In this document: in pieces, positions 19,482 to 27,760 of the stretch
Layout: each line of letters starts with the position of its first letter
Position numbering within the stretch: position 1 is the first letter of the stretch
Assembly (NCBI GenBank): GCA_017507105.1
Contig: JAFWBM010000003.1
Span: 1-64,000 of the forward strand
Reading direction: 5' to 3'
DNA length: 64,000 nt
DNA from: Bacteroidaceae bacterium
GTDB lineage: Bacteria; Bacteroidota; Bacteroidia; Bacteroidales; Bacteroidaceae
The notes under the pieces: generated by a model
Told to the model about the DNA's origin: nothing
What the model saw: the letters and a program-made list of their open reading frames with translations, nothing else
The model's database searches: none
Position numbers and translations under genes: made by a program

Positions 19482-19665
19482 AAAGAGTCAATGGTTTTTC
19501 AACTCCCCATGCAAGGCTGTCTGTGATTATTTCTTCGGGTTGTAAATTTCTTATAAATGCTCGGTCACACATTGTGCTCTCGAATGTGCTGCATTATTTA
19601 AAGTTACTCTGCATCACAAGGAGCGCAAATCATTGATAGGCTCATTGATGCGCATAGGAAAATTA

Positions 19666-19785
19666 GTAAAATGATAGACTTTTTTTGGAAACAGTGTGAG
19701 GCATGTTTAACCGATAGTTAGACACTTGCAAAGTGGCTAACTGAGGGAGATCCGCAACACCCAAAAAAAGGCGTAATCATTTTAC
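19666..19785. repeat. 120-bp nested inverted-repeat element (MITE-like or structured RNA)
   Basis: The outer arms GTAAAATGAT (19666-19675) and ATCATTTTAC (19776-19785) are perfect. Inside them CTTTTTTTGG pairs with CCAAAAAAAG, then GTGT with ACAC. The centre holds a separate hairpin (19716-19742: AGTTAG and CACTT against AAGTG and CTAACT, with one A-G mismatch). Paired terminal arms on such a short body suggest a miniature inverted-repeat element, but a long rod-like RNA is equally possible. Confidence 0.5.
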
Positions 19786-19814
19786 GTTAAGATTTTCTGT
19801 AGCAGAGGCTTTTG

Positions 19815-19840
19815 TTACTTTTCGTCGGCACGAAAAGTAA
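19815..19840. repeat. Perfect 11-bp hairpin
   Basis: TTACTTTTCGT, a CGGC loop and ACGAAAAGTAA form a perfect stem just beyond the 120-bp element. Confidence 0.55.
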
Positions 19841-20335
19841 ATTAAATAAGAGTTGAAGTGGATATAAGATAACTGATGGAATATTTAAGAACTGCGGTTG
19901 TCAATCTTATTATTTCGGGTTACAAACCCGATGGAACGGTACCGCGTGGGATGCTATTAGCTTGTGTCATCAATTGCAAACCCATAAATAATCATAGGGT
20001 TGCAAAAACATTAAAAAAACCTCAAGTAGTTGATAATATCCTCTTTAAAGTTCTCGGTATTATATACGGTTGTACTTTTAGTTAAATTAAATTTATAATC
20101 TACTTTTTGGTATCAAAAAGTTGTGAGTAAGCGAGTACAGTGACAAACTTGTTTGAGCAATGCCGATCGAGAACAATTTATTCAAAGTAGTAAAATCGAT
20201 AGTACATATTAAAATTACACTTGTACGTGAAATTAATGCAATGAGATATTGTTTTTAACTCTCTCAGAATATTAGTTGCTCCATGTGATTTCTCTACAGT
20301 TGTGTAAATGTTTTAAGATAGTATATATAAAGATA

Positions 20336-20365
20336 ATTGCCCCGTGATTCGCATCAGGGGGCAAT
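20336..20365. repeat. 8-bp hairpin in the gene-free region
   Basis: ATTGCCCC (20336-20343) pairs with GGGGCAAT (20358-20365) around a 14-nt loop. Confidence 0.4.
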
Positions 20366-20583
20366 CAAAACACAAACACAAAATAAAACACGACAAAACT
20401 ACTATGCAATTCATTGGCCTGTTTATGCCTATTCACATAAAGCACTCGACGCAGGTATTCACATATCCACAGAGGAGTTTCAGGTGATTTGCATAATGAT
20501 AACAAGCCATAGATAAAGTTTGTTTTTGCAGGTAGTATTAAATAATGTTAATTGTATTCCATTCTGTTTTGCTGTTTAAATAA

Positions 20584-20646
20584 CAATGCCTCTCCTTGTC
20601 TTTCTATAGATTTCCAATTTTTGAATAAAGACAAGGAGAGGCATTG
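20584..20646. terminator. Perfect 20-bp inverted repeat with no adjacent gene
   Basis: The arms at 20584-20603 and 20627-20646 are perfectly complementary with a 23-nt loop. It looks like the terminators elsewhere in the window, but no gene ends beside it, suggesting a lost gene or an unseen small RNA. Confidence 0.55.
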
Positions 20647-20790
20647 TTCCGCTTATGTTCCAACTGATATGTTGTCCACTATTTTTGGATATCAGGGGCT
20701 TAGGCCCGAGATATTTATAAGGGGTTACAATATACAAACCCTATACCATATCCGATGAAATGAGGCGAGAAATGCCCCTATAATTTCGTT

Positions 20791-20819
20791 TTTCGAACCC
20801 ACTCAAAGCGGGTTCGAAA
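20791..20819. terminator. 10-bp hairpin followed by an A-rich tract
   Basis: TTTCGAACCC (20791-20800) pairs with GGGTTCGAAA (20810-20819) around a 9-nt loop. It is 102 nt beyond the lipoprotein stop on the minus strand. Confidence 0.5.
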
Positions 20820-20840
20820 AAAATAAGGGTTGAATAAATC

Positions 20841-20873
20841 AAGCGCACGCGCTTAAAAAAGCGACGTGCGCTT
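20841..20873 (-). terminator. Probable terminator of the FISUMP lipoprotein gene
   Basis: A GC-rich hairpin of about 14 bp with one bulged base (AAGCGCACG and CGCTT arms) lies 47 nt after the lipoprotein stop on the minus strand. Confidence 0.6.
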
Positions 20874-20920
20874 TAAATAAATTGGGGAGCATGTCACCTT
20901 TTATAAAGAAGGAGATACTT

Positions 20921-22456
20921 TTATTCTGAGACAGGACGCACCGTGTACCCTAAGTAACGGTAGATGCTGGCCCAGCCGTATTTGCTACTATAGAAGTACG
21001 AGCAGTAAGCGTAGTTGCTGCCGTTGCTACTCAACGAACTCAACCAATACTCGCCGTGCGTGCCTCTGTTGTTGACACCAGTACCGTGGAGACAGCCCGC
21101 AGCCGGAAGGAAGATACTCTTACCATTAGGGCCGGTTACCTTGTAACCTTTGATGCCGTTAAGGGTGGTCCAGTTCCAGGTGCATTTCTCTTCCAATTCA
21201 TCTTGCTCGGCACGTGTGGGCATGCGCCAACTGCCACCCCATTGTACATGGGCTACATCATCCTCAGGCTCAAGAACGGTTTTATTATCGACTGTACCAT
21301 AATTGCTATTGGTACAATACTTGGTCATTGTATCTTTACTGCCATTACACCATTTATAGGTTTTCCAAGTGTAATTGCTCTTTGTCTCGGTCTCGCCCCA
21401 AGCGTAGTAATCGCCATAATCCTCGGGCTTTGAGGCACCTACATTGCAGGTGGCCCATTTAACACTCAAACCCAAATCTACCCAATCGTGACCCGAAATA
21501 GTACCGGTAGTTGCCTCATTGTTATTACCATTATCCGTATTCTCGTCATTATTGGTGTTATCATTGTTATTATTGCCGATGTTGTCATCGGTATTGTCAT
21601 TGGTTATATAAGGAGGTATATCATCCTCTCGAGTTGCGGGGCGGTACTCAAGACTTAGTTCGGACAAGTAGTTCCCGTTTATATCGGGCATAAAAACAAC
21701 AAACGATGCCAGGGTGAGTTCTGTGACTTTAAAACTCTCAGATACACGGCCCGACGGTGATTTCAACGTGATAACATTTCTGTTACTATCTATAGTATAG
21801 GTGCCGCTCTCTTTAATCTCTTCTCCACCGAAATTGAGATATTGTTTGAATGTTCCGTCGGTGTTGAATTTCAGGAAACGTTCTGTTTTCTCATCTGTCC
21901 ATACGTTTATCGTTAAATATTTATAATCGATGACGCCTGTTACAGGGGGTGTAGCCCAAGTAAATTCGGATGGTTCGGATTCGCTGTCGAAAATAAATCT
22001 ACCGCTGATACTTGTTCCGGTATTGTCGTAAGGATTTGCCAATTGCTTGCCGCTGAAGGTACCGTGATTGTGTGAAAGGAAGGTCAGATTCAATTCATAC
22101 TGATTCCAAGAACCATAAATATTGCCGCCTACTACTACTTGTGTGACAAAGTAACATTTGAACATTGCCGAGTTGTCACCGTTCTTTTCATAATAGGCTG
22201 TTTCATCACCTACAACGGCTATTGAAGAACTAGTCAAAATGGTTACATCGCCATTTTCGGACCTCATAAAGGATTTGAAAAACCATTTATCGGACTCTTC
22301 TTTGTAGAAACGAATTTCTTTGTTAACGATATTATCAGGGGCGTATCCTGCTGAGGAAGAACCACCGCCTGATGGGTCATCGTCGTTTGAACAGGAGAAA
22401 AACAGAAGAGAAAACAGTATAACTGATAATCTGCTTAGAATTTTTATTTTACTCAT
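20921..22456 (-). CDS. Surface lipoprotein with C-terminal FISUMP domain
   Basis: A 511-residue lipoprotein: signal peptide with lipobox FFSC at C22, an N-terminal beta-rich part (about 40-300), a low-complexity Asn/Asp linker (about 310-340), and a C-terminal FISUMP-type domain beginning near HDWVDLGLSVKWATCNVG and ending GYTVRPVSE. The last 45 codons are rich in AGC, AAC and TAC, like targets of diversity-generating retroelements, but no reverse transcriptase or template repeat is seen here. The start at 22456 is chosen because it gives the lipoprotein signal; an earlier in-frame start would translate the folded leader. It is preceded by an attenuator-like leader and followed by a hairpin at 20841-20873. 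Function is unknown; surface binding is a guess. Confidence 0.8.
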   Translation of the reverse strand: MSKIKILSRLSVILFSLLFFSCSNDDDPSGGGSSSAGYAPDNIVNKEIRFYKEESDKWFFKSFMRSENGDVTILTSSSIAVVGDETAYYEKNGDNSAMFKCYFVTQVVVGGNIYGSWNQYELNLTFLSHNHGTFSGKQLANPYDNTGTSISGRFIFDSESEPSEFTWATPPVTGVIDYKYLTINVWTDEKTERFLKFNTDGTFKQYLNFGGEEIKESGTYTIDSNRNVITLKSPSGRVSESFKVTELTLASFVVFMPDINGNYLSELSLEYRPATREDDIPPYITNDNTDDNIGNNNNDNTNNDENTDNGNNNEATTGTISGHDWVDLGLSVKWATCNVGASKPEDYGDYYAWGETETKSNYTWKTYKWCNGSKDTMTKYCTNSNYGTVDNKTVLEPEDDVAHVQWGGSWRMPTRAEQDELEEKCTWNWTTLNGIKGYKVTGPNGKSIFLPAAGCLHGTGVNNRGTHGEYWLSSLSSNGSNYAYCSYFYSSKYGWASIYRYLGYTVRPVSE

Positions 22457-22635
22457 AGTTTGTGTAAATAAAAAAGGCGTGTAACCATCTGTAGACTTGT
22501 CAATCATTAGGTTACCGCCAAGTGACCTTTCACACAACAAGCACAGAATGGTCCACGCCAAACAGCGTGAACCTTCAACCAGCTTGTTCTTGTGTGACGA
22601 ATATTGGCGGTATTCAATGATTAAGAACAAGAGCC
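22457..22635 (-). promoter_or_regulatory. Structured leader with competing terminator (candidate attenuator or riboswitch)
   Basis: The minus-strand RNA can form one long arm of nested helices: 631-627 with 500-496, 622-616 with 508-502, 611-604 with 521-514, 597-590 with 537-530, 586-582 with 542-538 and 573-565 with 558-550 (all add 22000). The last contains a G-U pair that would be a mismatch on the other strand. Bases 22519-22510 (GGCGGTAACC) can instead pair with 22486-22476 (GGTTACACGCC), followed by six T residues (22475-22470), an intrinsic terminator ending 13 nt before the ATG. Both folds need bases 22519-22514, so they exclude each other. Confidence 0.7.
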
Positions 22636-22853
22636 GAAAGCTCAATTATATATTTCTTATATCAGCTAATCTGCAAATGGAAACGCTCTGTAATTAATAA
22701 TGTGTTAATTAATTTACGTACTCAGTTGTAGCACGTTTAGTTGCGTTTTTCATTTGTTTTAATCCATAGGCTGTCTCTTTTTGTATTATAAATACCCCTT
22801 ATTGCCACAGTTGTAGATGTAGCAATAAGGGGATAAAGTATTATAGGTTCATA
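22636..22853. other. Intergenic region between the leader and galE
   Basis: AT-rich sequence with no gene. It must hold the promoter of the FISUMP leader transcript, but no good TTTG/TAnnTTTG pair is visible; TCCATTTGC near 22674-22682 on the minus strand is the nearest candidate. The galE terminator is at 22794-22832. Confidence 0.4.
22794..22832 (-). terminator. Terminator hairpin after galE
   Basis: CCCCTTATTGC (22795-22805) pairs with GCAATAAGGGG (22822-22832), 22 nt past the galE stop codon. Confidence 0.7.
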
Positions 22854-23885
22854 TTACATTATACCATCTTCGCGCAATTTCTGCTGCCATTTCCATGCCG
22901 AAGCAAGAACGTCGCGTATGGGGGTGTCGGCACTCCAGCCAAGCACTTTGTTTGCTTTCTCGGGGTTAGCCCATACCTTTACAATATCACCGGCACGACG
23001 ACCTACAATCTTGTAGTTGAGCTTAACGCCTGTTGCAGCCTCGAACTCGTTGATAAGCTCGAGAACAGACAAACCACGACCTGTACCCAAGTTGAATACC
23101 TCGGGGTTCTGTGCCATCTCTTTGTTAAGGATGCGATCGATTGCTTTTACGTGTGCCTTAGCAAGGTCTACTACATAGATGTAGTCACGGATGCATGAGC
23201 CGTCGGGTGTGTCATAGTCGTCACCGAATACGCTCAGACATTCGCGAATACCCATCGCTGTCTGTGTAACATAGGGAAGAAGATTCTGGGGCACGCCAAG
23301 GGGAAGCTCACCAATGAGGGCTGTTGGGTGCGCGCCAATGGGGTTGAAATAGCGTAGCATGATAGCCTCTACGGGTGAACCCGATTTCACTGTATCGCAG
23401 ATAATCTCTTCGTTAATCTGCTTGGTGTTACCGTAAGGAGACTCGGCAACTTTGGTAGGAGCGGCCTCGGTTACAGGAAGTACATCGGGCTGGCCGTATA
23501 CTGTACATGAAGATGAGAACACTATACCCTTAACATTGTGCTTGGGCATAAGTTCAAGAAGGTTAACAAGTGATACAATGTTGTTGCGATAGTACTTCAA
23601 AGGCAACTGTACCGACTCGCCTACAGCCTTGCTTGCAGCAAAGTGAATAATAGCCTCTATGCCTGCATATTTTGTAAAGAGAGCATCGAGACCCTCGAGA
23701 TCGCAGCAGTCCAACTGCTCGAATACGGGACGTATACCTGTGATTTTCTCAATGTTATCTACAACCTCGGCTTTAGAGTTTGAAAGGTTGTCGATGATAA
23801 TCACCTCGTAGCCACTGTTCTGCAACTCTACTACGGTGTGCGAACCGATAAAACCGGTACCACCGGTTACCAAAATTCTTTTCAT
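22854..23885 (-). CDS. galE: UDP-glucose 4-epimerase
   Basis: A 343-residue extended SDR enzyme that interconverts UDP-glucose and UDP-galactose. The NAD-binding GGTGFIGSH is at residues 7-15, SSSCTVYG near 124-131 and the catalytic YxxxK motif is SPYGNTK near 147-153. The start at 23885 (MKRILVTGG) is chosen because it places the Rossmann motif at the usual distance; 17 extra residues are possible upstream. TACATTTG at 23941-23934 is a likely -7 element. It supplies UDP-galactose for surface polysaccharides. Confidence 0.96.
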   Translation of the reverse strand: MKRILVTGGTGFIGSHTVVELQNSGYEVIIIDNLSNSKAEVVDNIEKITGIRPVFEQLDCCDLEGLDALFTKYAGIEAIIHFAASKAVGESVQLPLKYYRNNIVSLVNLLELMPKHNVKGIVFSSSCTVYGQPDVLPVTEAAPTKVAESPYGNTKQINEEIICDTVKSGSPVEAIMLRYFNPIGAHPTALIGELPLGVPQNLLPYVTQTAMGIRECLSVFGDDYDTPDGSCIRDYIYVVDLAKAHVKAIDRILNKEMAQNPEVFNLGTGRGLSVLELINEFEAATGVKLNYKIVGRRAGDIVKVWANPEKANKVLGWSADTPIRDVLASAWKWQQKLREDGIM

Positions 23886-23933
23886 AGTTATGTTTGATAT
23901 ATTGTTAATTAATAGTTTATTTTTCGACATCCA

Positions 23934-23941
23934 CAAATGTA
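23934..23941 (-). promoter_or_regulatory. Probable galE -7 element
   Basis: The minus strand reads TACATTTG, with TTGG 20 nt further upstream (23965-23962) as a weak -33. It lies about 50 nt before the chosen galE start and just upstream of the longer start at 23936, which supports the shorter one. Confidence 0.5.
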
Positions 23942-24034
23942 ATACAATTTATTAAAAACAGCCAAGCAAAAAAACAAAAATCTGATATAGTGAGTGGCTT
24001 GTGTTTAACAATCTTATACACCGGATTTTTAGTT

Positions 24035-25081
24035 TTACTTTGTAACTGTTATCTCACCGGCTATGTTATGTTTCATCATTCGGCGTATCTCTTCAATAGG
24101 TAGTTCCTTACCAAGCAGGTACATCATCTTTGTGAGTGCAGCCTCTACTGTCATATCCTTGCCGCTGACGATGCCTGCTTCAAGAAGCTGAAGTCCGGTT
24201 TCGTATAGGTTCATCTTTACACTTCCGGTACTGCATTGGGTAACGTTTACGATTATCTTTCCCCTATCGGTGGCCTCGCTCAAAGCATCAACAAGCCACT
24301 GCTCCTGTGGAGCATTACCGGCGCCAAATGTGCGAAAAATTATTCCTTTTAGTTCATTACCTGTAAGCATATTCTGTACAATGCGCGGCTGAATACCGGG
24401 GAATAGAGAAAAAATAATGATATCGCTCGACATCTTTTTATGTAGTGCAAGCACACTATTATGTACGTAGGGCCTTATCATTGCATGGTTATACTTGATT
24501 TCAAGTCCGGCTTCGGCCAAATTGGGATAGTTGTTCGAGTTGAAAGCATCGAAACTGTCGGCGCTTGTCTTGGTACAGCGGTTGCCTCGCATCAGTTTGT
24601 GATGGAAATAGATGCATACCTCCGGCACAACGGGGGTCCCGTCACAATGCTTGGCTGCCGCTATCTCTATTGCGGTAAGCAGGTTCTCCTTTCCATCGGT
24701 GCGCAGTACACCAATCGGCAACTGACTACCTGTAAGGATTACCGGTTTCATTAAGCCCTCGAGCATAAAACTCAGAGCAGAAGCTGTAAATGCCATAGTA
24801 TCGGTTCCGTGCAGAATTACGAAACCGTCGAATTTATCGTAATTGGTGTATATGACCTCGGCTATCCTACCCCAAAATTCGGGTGTCATGTCCGATGAGT
24901 CTATTGGTGGGTTGAATGCACGCGATGAGATGTTCAGGTTAAACTGCCTCAATTCTGGGACATGACGTATAAGATGGTCGAAATCGAAAGACTCCAATGC
25001 TCCGGTCATAGAATTACGTATCATACCAATTGTACCACCGGTATATATTATCAGTATTGAGTTTTTATCTTTTTGGCTCAT
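24035..25081 (-). CDS. ansA: L-asparaginase type I
   Basis: A 348-residue asparaginase that hydrolyses asparagine to aspartate and ammonia. The first active-site motif YTGGTIGM is at residues 13-20 and the second, VILHGTDTMAFTAS, near 87-100. There is no signal peptide, so it is the cytoplasmic type I enzyme. It is single between galE and the C10 peptidase gene, all on the minus strand, with over 100 nt on each side. Gene symbol is by family. Confidence 0.93.
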   Translation of the reverse strand: MSQKDKNSILIIYTGGTIGMIRNSMTGALESFDFDHLIRHVPELRQFNLNISSRAFNPPIDSSDMTPEFWGRIAEVIYTNYDKFDGFVILHGTDTMAFTASALSFMLEGLMKPVILTGSQLPIGVLRTDGKENLLTAIEIAAAKHCDGTPVVPEVCIYFHHKLMRGNRCTKTSADSFDAFNSNNYPNLAEAGLEIKYNHAMIRPYVHNSVLALHKKMSSDIIIFSLFPGIQPRIVQNMLTGNELKGIIFRTFGAGNAPQEQWLVDALSEATDRGKIIVNVTQCSTGSVKMNLYETGLQLLEAGIVSGKDMTVEAALTKMMYLLGKELPIEEIRRMMKHNIAGEITVTK

Positions 25082-25194
25082 TGTTAGTCATTGAATTATG
25101 CCGCTAATATAGTGTAAAGTATTGACAATAAGAATAAAAACCTTGTAATTCTATGACACGGTCATAGAAGATGTTGAAATAACTGAAAAATTAT

Positions 25195-26157
25195 TTATCG
25201 TTTTATTATTGTACGACCATTTATTATATATATACCAGGCTTGTTGATACTTTCTATTTTGCGACCGGATAGATCGAAAATCAATTTACTCTCTTCTTCT
25301 TTCATTTCCGGTGTTATTATACTTGTATCTTCTTCTTTATCGGGCTTGAGCATAAAATAGGCTCTATGTGATTTTGAGTAGTCACTGTAGGCATCCGGTT
25401 TCATTTCATCTAGTTTAAACCAACCATTACCTTGACCTCCCCATCCCCAATTGAAATGAAAATAATTTTTATCGGTATATCCATCAAGTATAAATATATG
25501 TCGACCACCACTTAGGGTTATAGATGAGTATGGTATGGGACATCCGGCATCCAGACTCTCTTTTATATACTGTATCCAAAGTTTGTCATTTGCAATAATA
25601 TCTCTGCTGGTGGCCATAGTTGCCGATGATGTATTAGGTGACTCACACTTATATTTGAATACATCAATTAATTTGCCGGCTCCCTCTCCTCCTGCACCGG
25701 AATCTGTGCTGCCGGTTCCATATACAACCTGATAGGCATATCCAAGATCACGCATCAAAATAGCTACTGCATCAGCTTCAATGTCATTATATCCCTCCCT
25801 ATAACTATCAAGCATATTATCCCAATCGTAATCGTGTCCAAGAATTATACTTTCACCGGTGCCTGAATGATATACTTTCTTTTCATTTGCACATACAGGC
25901 CACTTGTAGTAATGCATAAGAATAGCATATGCCGTTGGTACACAGCCTGTTAATGCTTGCTTTCCATTACTTGTAAAACATAGTTTGTTAAATGGAGAGG
26001 TTTGATCCCAGTTTGCTGTCTCCAAATAAACTACTATATTGCCATATTCACTTTCAGTTGCTCCTGCCTTTTCAGCAGTTTGTGCTGCAGTAGCAGTAGA
26101 TATTGTTACCAATAATATAAATAAAGTAACATGTAAATTTGTAATCTTGATATTCAT
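25195..26157 (-). CDS. C10 (streptopain-like) cysteine protease
   Basis: A 320-residue secreted papain-like peptidase of family C10. A signal peptide ends near residue 25. The catalytic Cys is C72 in LTGCVPTAYAILMHYYKWP, the His H220 in SGGRHIFILDGY, and the HFNWGWGGQGNGWF block follows. Streptopain carries a propeptide of over 100 residues; here barely 20 residues separate the signal peptide from the mature-type start, so the inhibitory prodomain appears to be missing. The C-terminus (FDLSGRKI, GIYIINGRTIIKR) resembles a type IX sorting tail. The start at 26157 is chosen to begin at the signal peptide. Confidence 0.85.
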   Translation of the reverse strand: MNIKITNLHVTLFILLVTISTATAAQTAEKAGATESEYGNIVVYLETANWDQTSPFNKLCFTSNGKQALTGCVPTAYAILMHYYKWPVCANEKKVYHSGTGESIILGHDYDWDNMLDSYREGYNDIEADAVAILMRDLGYAYQVVYGTGSTDSGAGGEGAGKLIDVFKYKCESPNTSSATMATSRDIIANDKLWIQYIKESLDAGCPIPYSSITLSGGRHIFILDGYTDKNYFHFNWGWGGQGNGWFKLDEMKPDAYSDYSKSHRAYFMLKPDKEEDTSIITPEMKEEESKLIFDLSGRKIESINKPGIYIINGRTIIKR

Positions 26158-26263
26158 TTTATAATTTAATGAAACGGTTTTATATATATTCATGTGAATC
26201 AGTATTTGATTCATTTTAAATATAACAATAAGAGGTCAACTACTGATTCAAATTATTCAATAA

Positions 26264-27685
26264 TCATTCTGTATAGCTGCTATTGTCCCAGCAATGAGTA
26301 CACAAATCGCACTTAGGTAAGCCTATTGCAGCTACCAGGTCATCCAGACGTTGGAATTTAAGAGATGTGAGTTGGAGATGCTTACGCATTATTTCCACCA
26401 TTTCCTTATGTTTTGAGCTGTCCGGATCTACATACTGCATACATATTTCGTCGGTAAGGTTATCCGTTCCTTCCATATCTCTAATGACTCTTCGAGTGTA
26501 GAGATCATAAGTGCTGCGAGATGTAGAAAAGTTCAGGAACTTACATGGAAATATGAGAGGAGGACATGCTATGCGCATATGAATCTCTGCAATTCCTGTA
26601 TCATGAAGTTTTACTATGTTGTCTTTCAGTTGGGTGCCTCTTACAATTGAGTCGTCCATGAATACAACTTTCTGCCCATATGTGAGCTTCTCGTTGGGAA
26701 GCAATTTCATTTTTGCTACAAGATCTCTCATTTTCTGATTCTGCGGCATAAAACTTCGTGGCCAGGTTGGAGTATATTTTACAAAAGGTCTCTTATATGG
26801 TACTCTTTTTTCATTTGAGTACCCGATAGCGTGACCTACACCTGAATCAGGAATACCGGCTGCATAGTCAATCTGCAAATCGGAATCATGCCTTGCCATT
26901 GCAGCACCGCTTTCGTAGCGTGCATTCTCGACATTAATTCCTTCATACCATGCAGAAGGATAGCCATAGTAGACCCAAAGGAAAGAACATATTTGCTTTC
27001 TGCAGCCCGGAGGTGCTACTTCTCGTACACCGTCGGCACTCATTTGTACTATTTCACCGGGACCGAGATCCTTAACATATGAATATCCTAAATTTGTATA
27101 ACTTGAACTTTCACTAGCGCATACGTATCCCTTATCGTTTTTACCTATTGAAATTGGAGTCCTTCCCAATTTATCACGTGCTGCATATATGGCATGGTCT
27201 GTAAGAACAAGCATAGAACATGAGCCCTTGATACTATTCTGTACGAGCTCGATACCTTCTTTTATTGAGTTTCCCATACCAATGAGCATGGCAACCAATT
27301 CTGTGGCATTGATTTCAGAACTAGAAAGTTCCGAGAAGTGCATTCGTTGATTCAAGAGTTTCTCTGTAAGTTCCTTTAAATTATCGATACGAGCTACTGT
27401 TACTACTGCGTACCTACCCAAATGTGATGTAATTGTAATAGGTTGTGATTCATTATCAGATATAACACCTATACCCATTTGAGAATCTTCGAACTTATGT
27501 AACTCATCCTCGAATTTATTTCTAAAATATCCGTTTTCAAGCGAATGAATTGAACGAATGAACTTTTCTCCATTATAAAATGCCATACCGGCACGTTTAG
27601 TACCCAGATGAGAGTGATAGTCAGTTCCATAAAAAACATCACTAACACATTCGTGGCGCGACACACATCCAAAAAATCCAGACAT
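26264..27685 (-). CDS. PurF-like phosphoribosyltransferase lacking glutaminase residues
   Basis: A 473-residue homologue of amidophosphoribosyltransferase. The phosphoribosyltransferase half is well kept: VVFMDDSIVRGT at 340-351 is the PRPP loop. Cysteines at 233, 381, 462 and 465 match the iron-sulfur ligands of the B. subtilis-type enzyme. The glutaminase half is not: the N-terminal nucleophile Cys is Ser (MSGFFG), and the Arg and Asn-Gly motifs that bind glutamine are absent (VARIDN instead of AHNGN). It follows xpt and the permease in one operon, so it may be a salvage-linked paralogue using free ammonia, or a regulatory protein. The true PurF is probably elsewhere. Confidence 0.8.
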   Translation of the reverse strand: MSGFFGCVSRHECVSDVFYGTDYHSHLGTKRAGMAFYNGEKFIRSIHSLENGYFRNKFEDELHKFEDSQMGIGVISDNESQPITITSHLGRYAVVTVARIDNLKELTEKLLNQRMHFSELSSSEINATELVAMLIGMGNSIKEGIELVQNSIKGSCSMLVLTDHAIYAARDKLGRTPISIGKNDKGYVCASESSSYTNLGYSYVKDLGPGEIVQMSADGVREVAPPGCRKQICSFLWVYYGYPSAWYEGINVENARYESGAAMARHDSDLQIDYAAGIPDSGVGHAIGYSNEKRVPYKRPFVKYTPTWPRSFMPQNQKMRDLVAKMKLLPNEKLTYGQKVVFMDDSIVRGTQLKDNIVKLHDTGIAEIHMRIACPPLIFPCKFLNFSTSRSTYDLYTRRVIRDMEGTDNLTDEICMQYVDPDSSKHKEMVEIMRKHLQLTSLKFQRLDDLVAAIGLPKCDLCTHCWDNSSYTE

Positions 27686-27760
27686 AGATAATGATTCTTA
27701 ATTGTGACTTTATAAAATATATTGTAAATATTTCTGTTTTTATTTAGTTTTAAGGACAAT

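Larger units (their letters stand above)
19482..20920. other. 1.4-kb gene-free region rich in inverted repeats
   Basis: No convincing gene was found on either strand. Short open frames at 19876-20085 (69 codons) and 20552-20758 (68 codons) have no recognisable motifs, and the second is crossed by a perfect 20-bp inverted repeat. The stretch contains at least six inverted repeats (19666-19785, 19815-19840, 20336-20365, 20584-20646, 20791-20819, 20841-20873), far more than elsewhere in the window. It may be a decayed mobile or duplicated segment, or a source of small RNAs. It ends at the stop codon of the FISUMP lipoprotein gene. Confidence 0.6.

Noticed and set aside
19876..20085. 69-codon open frame as a gene
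   Set aside because: No recognisable motif, no clear promoter, and it lies in a repeat-rich gene-free stretch.
20552..20758. 68-codon open frame as a gene
   Set aside because: A perfect 20-bp inverted repeat crosses it and no family resemblance is seen.
19482..20920. Template repeat or reverse transcriptase for a diversity-generating retroelement
   Set aside because: No near copy of the lipoprotein 3' end and no reverse-transcriptase motif was found here.
19482..20920. tRNA, tmRNA, RNase P RNA or SRP RNA in the gene-free region
   Set aside because: None of the conserved sequence blocks of these RNAs was seen.
22457..22645. 63-codon N-terminal extension of the FISUMP lipoprotein
   Set aside because: It would translate the structured leader and bury the lipoprotein signal peptide.
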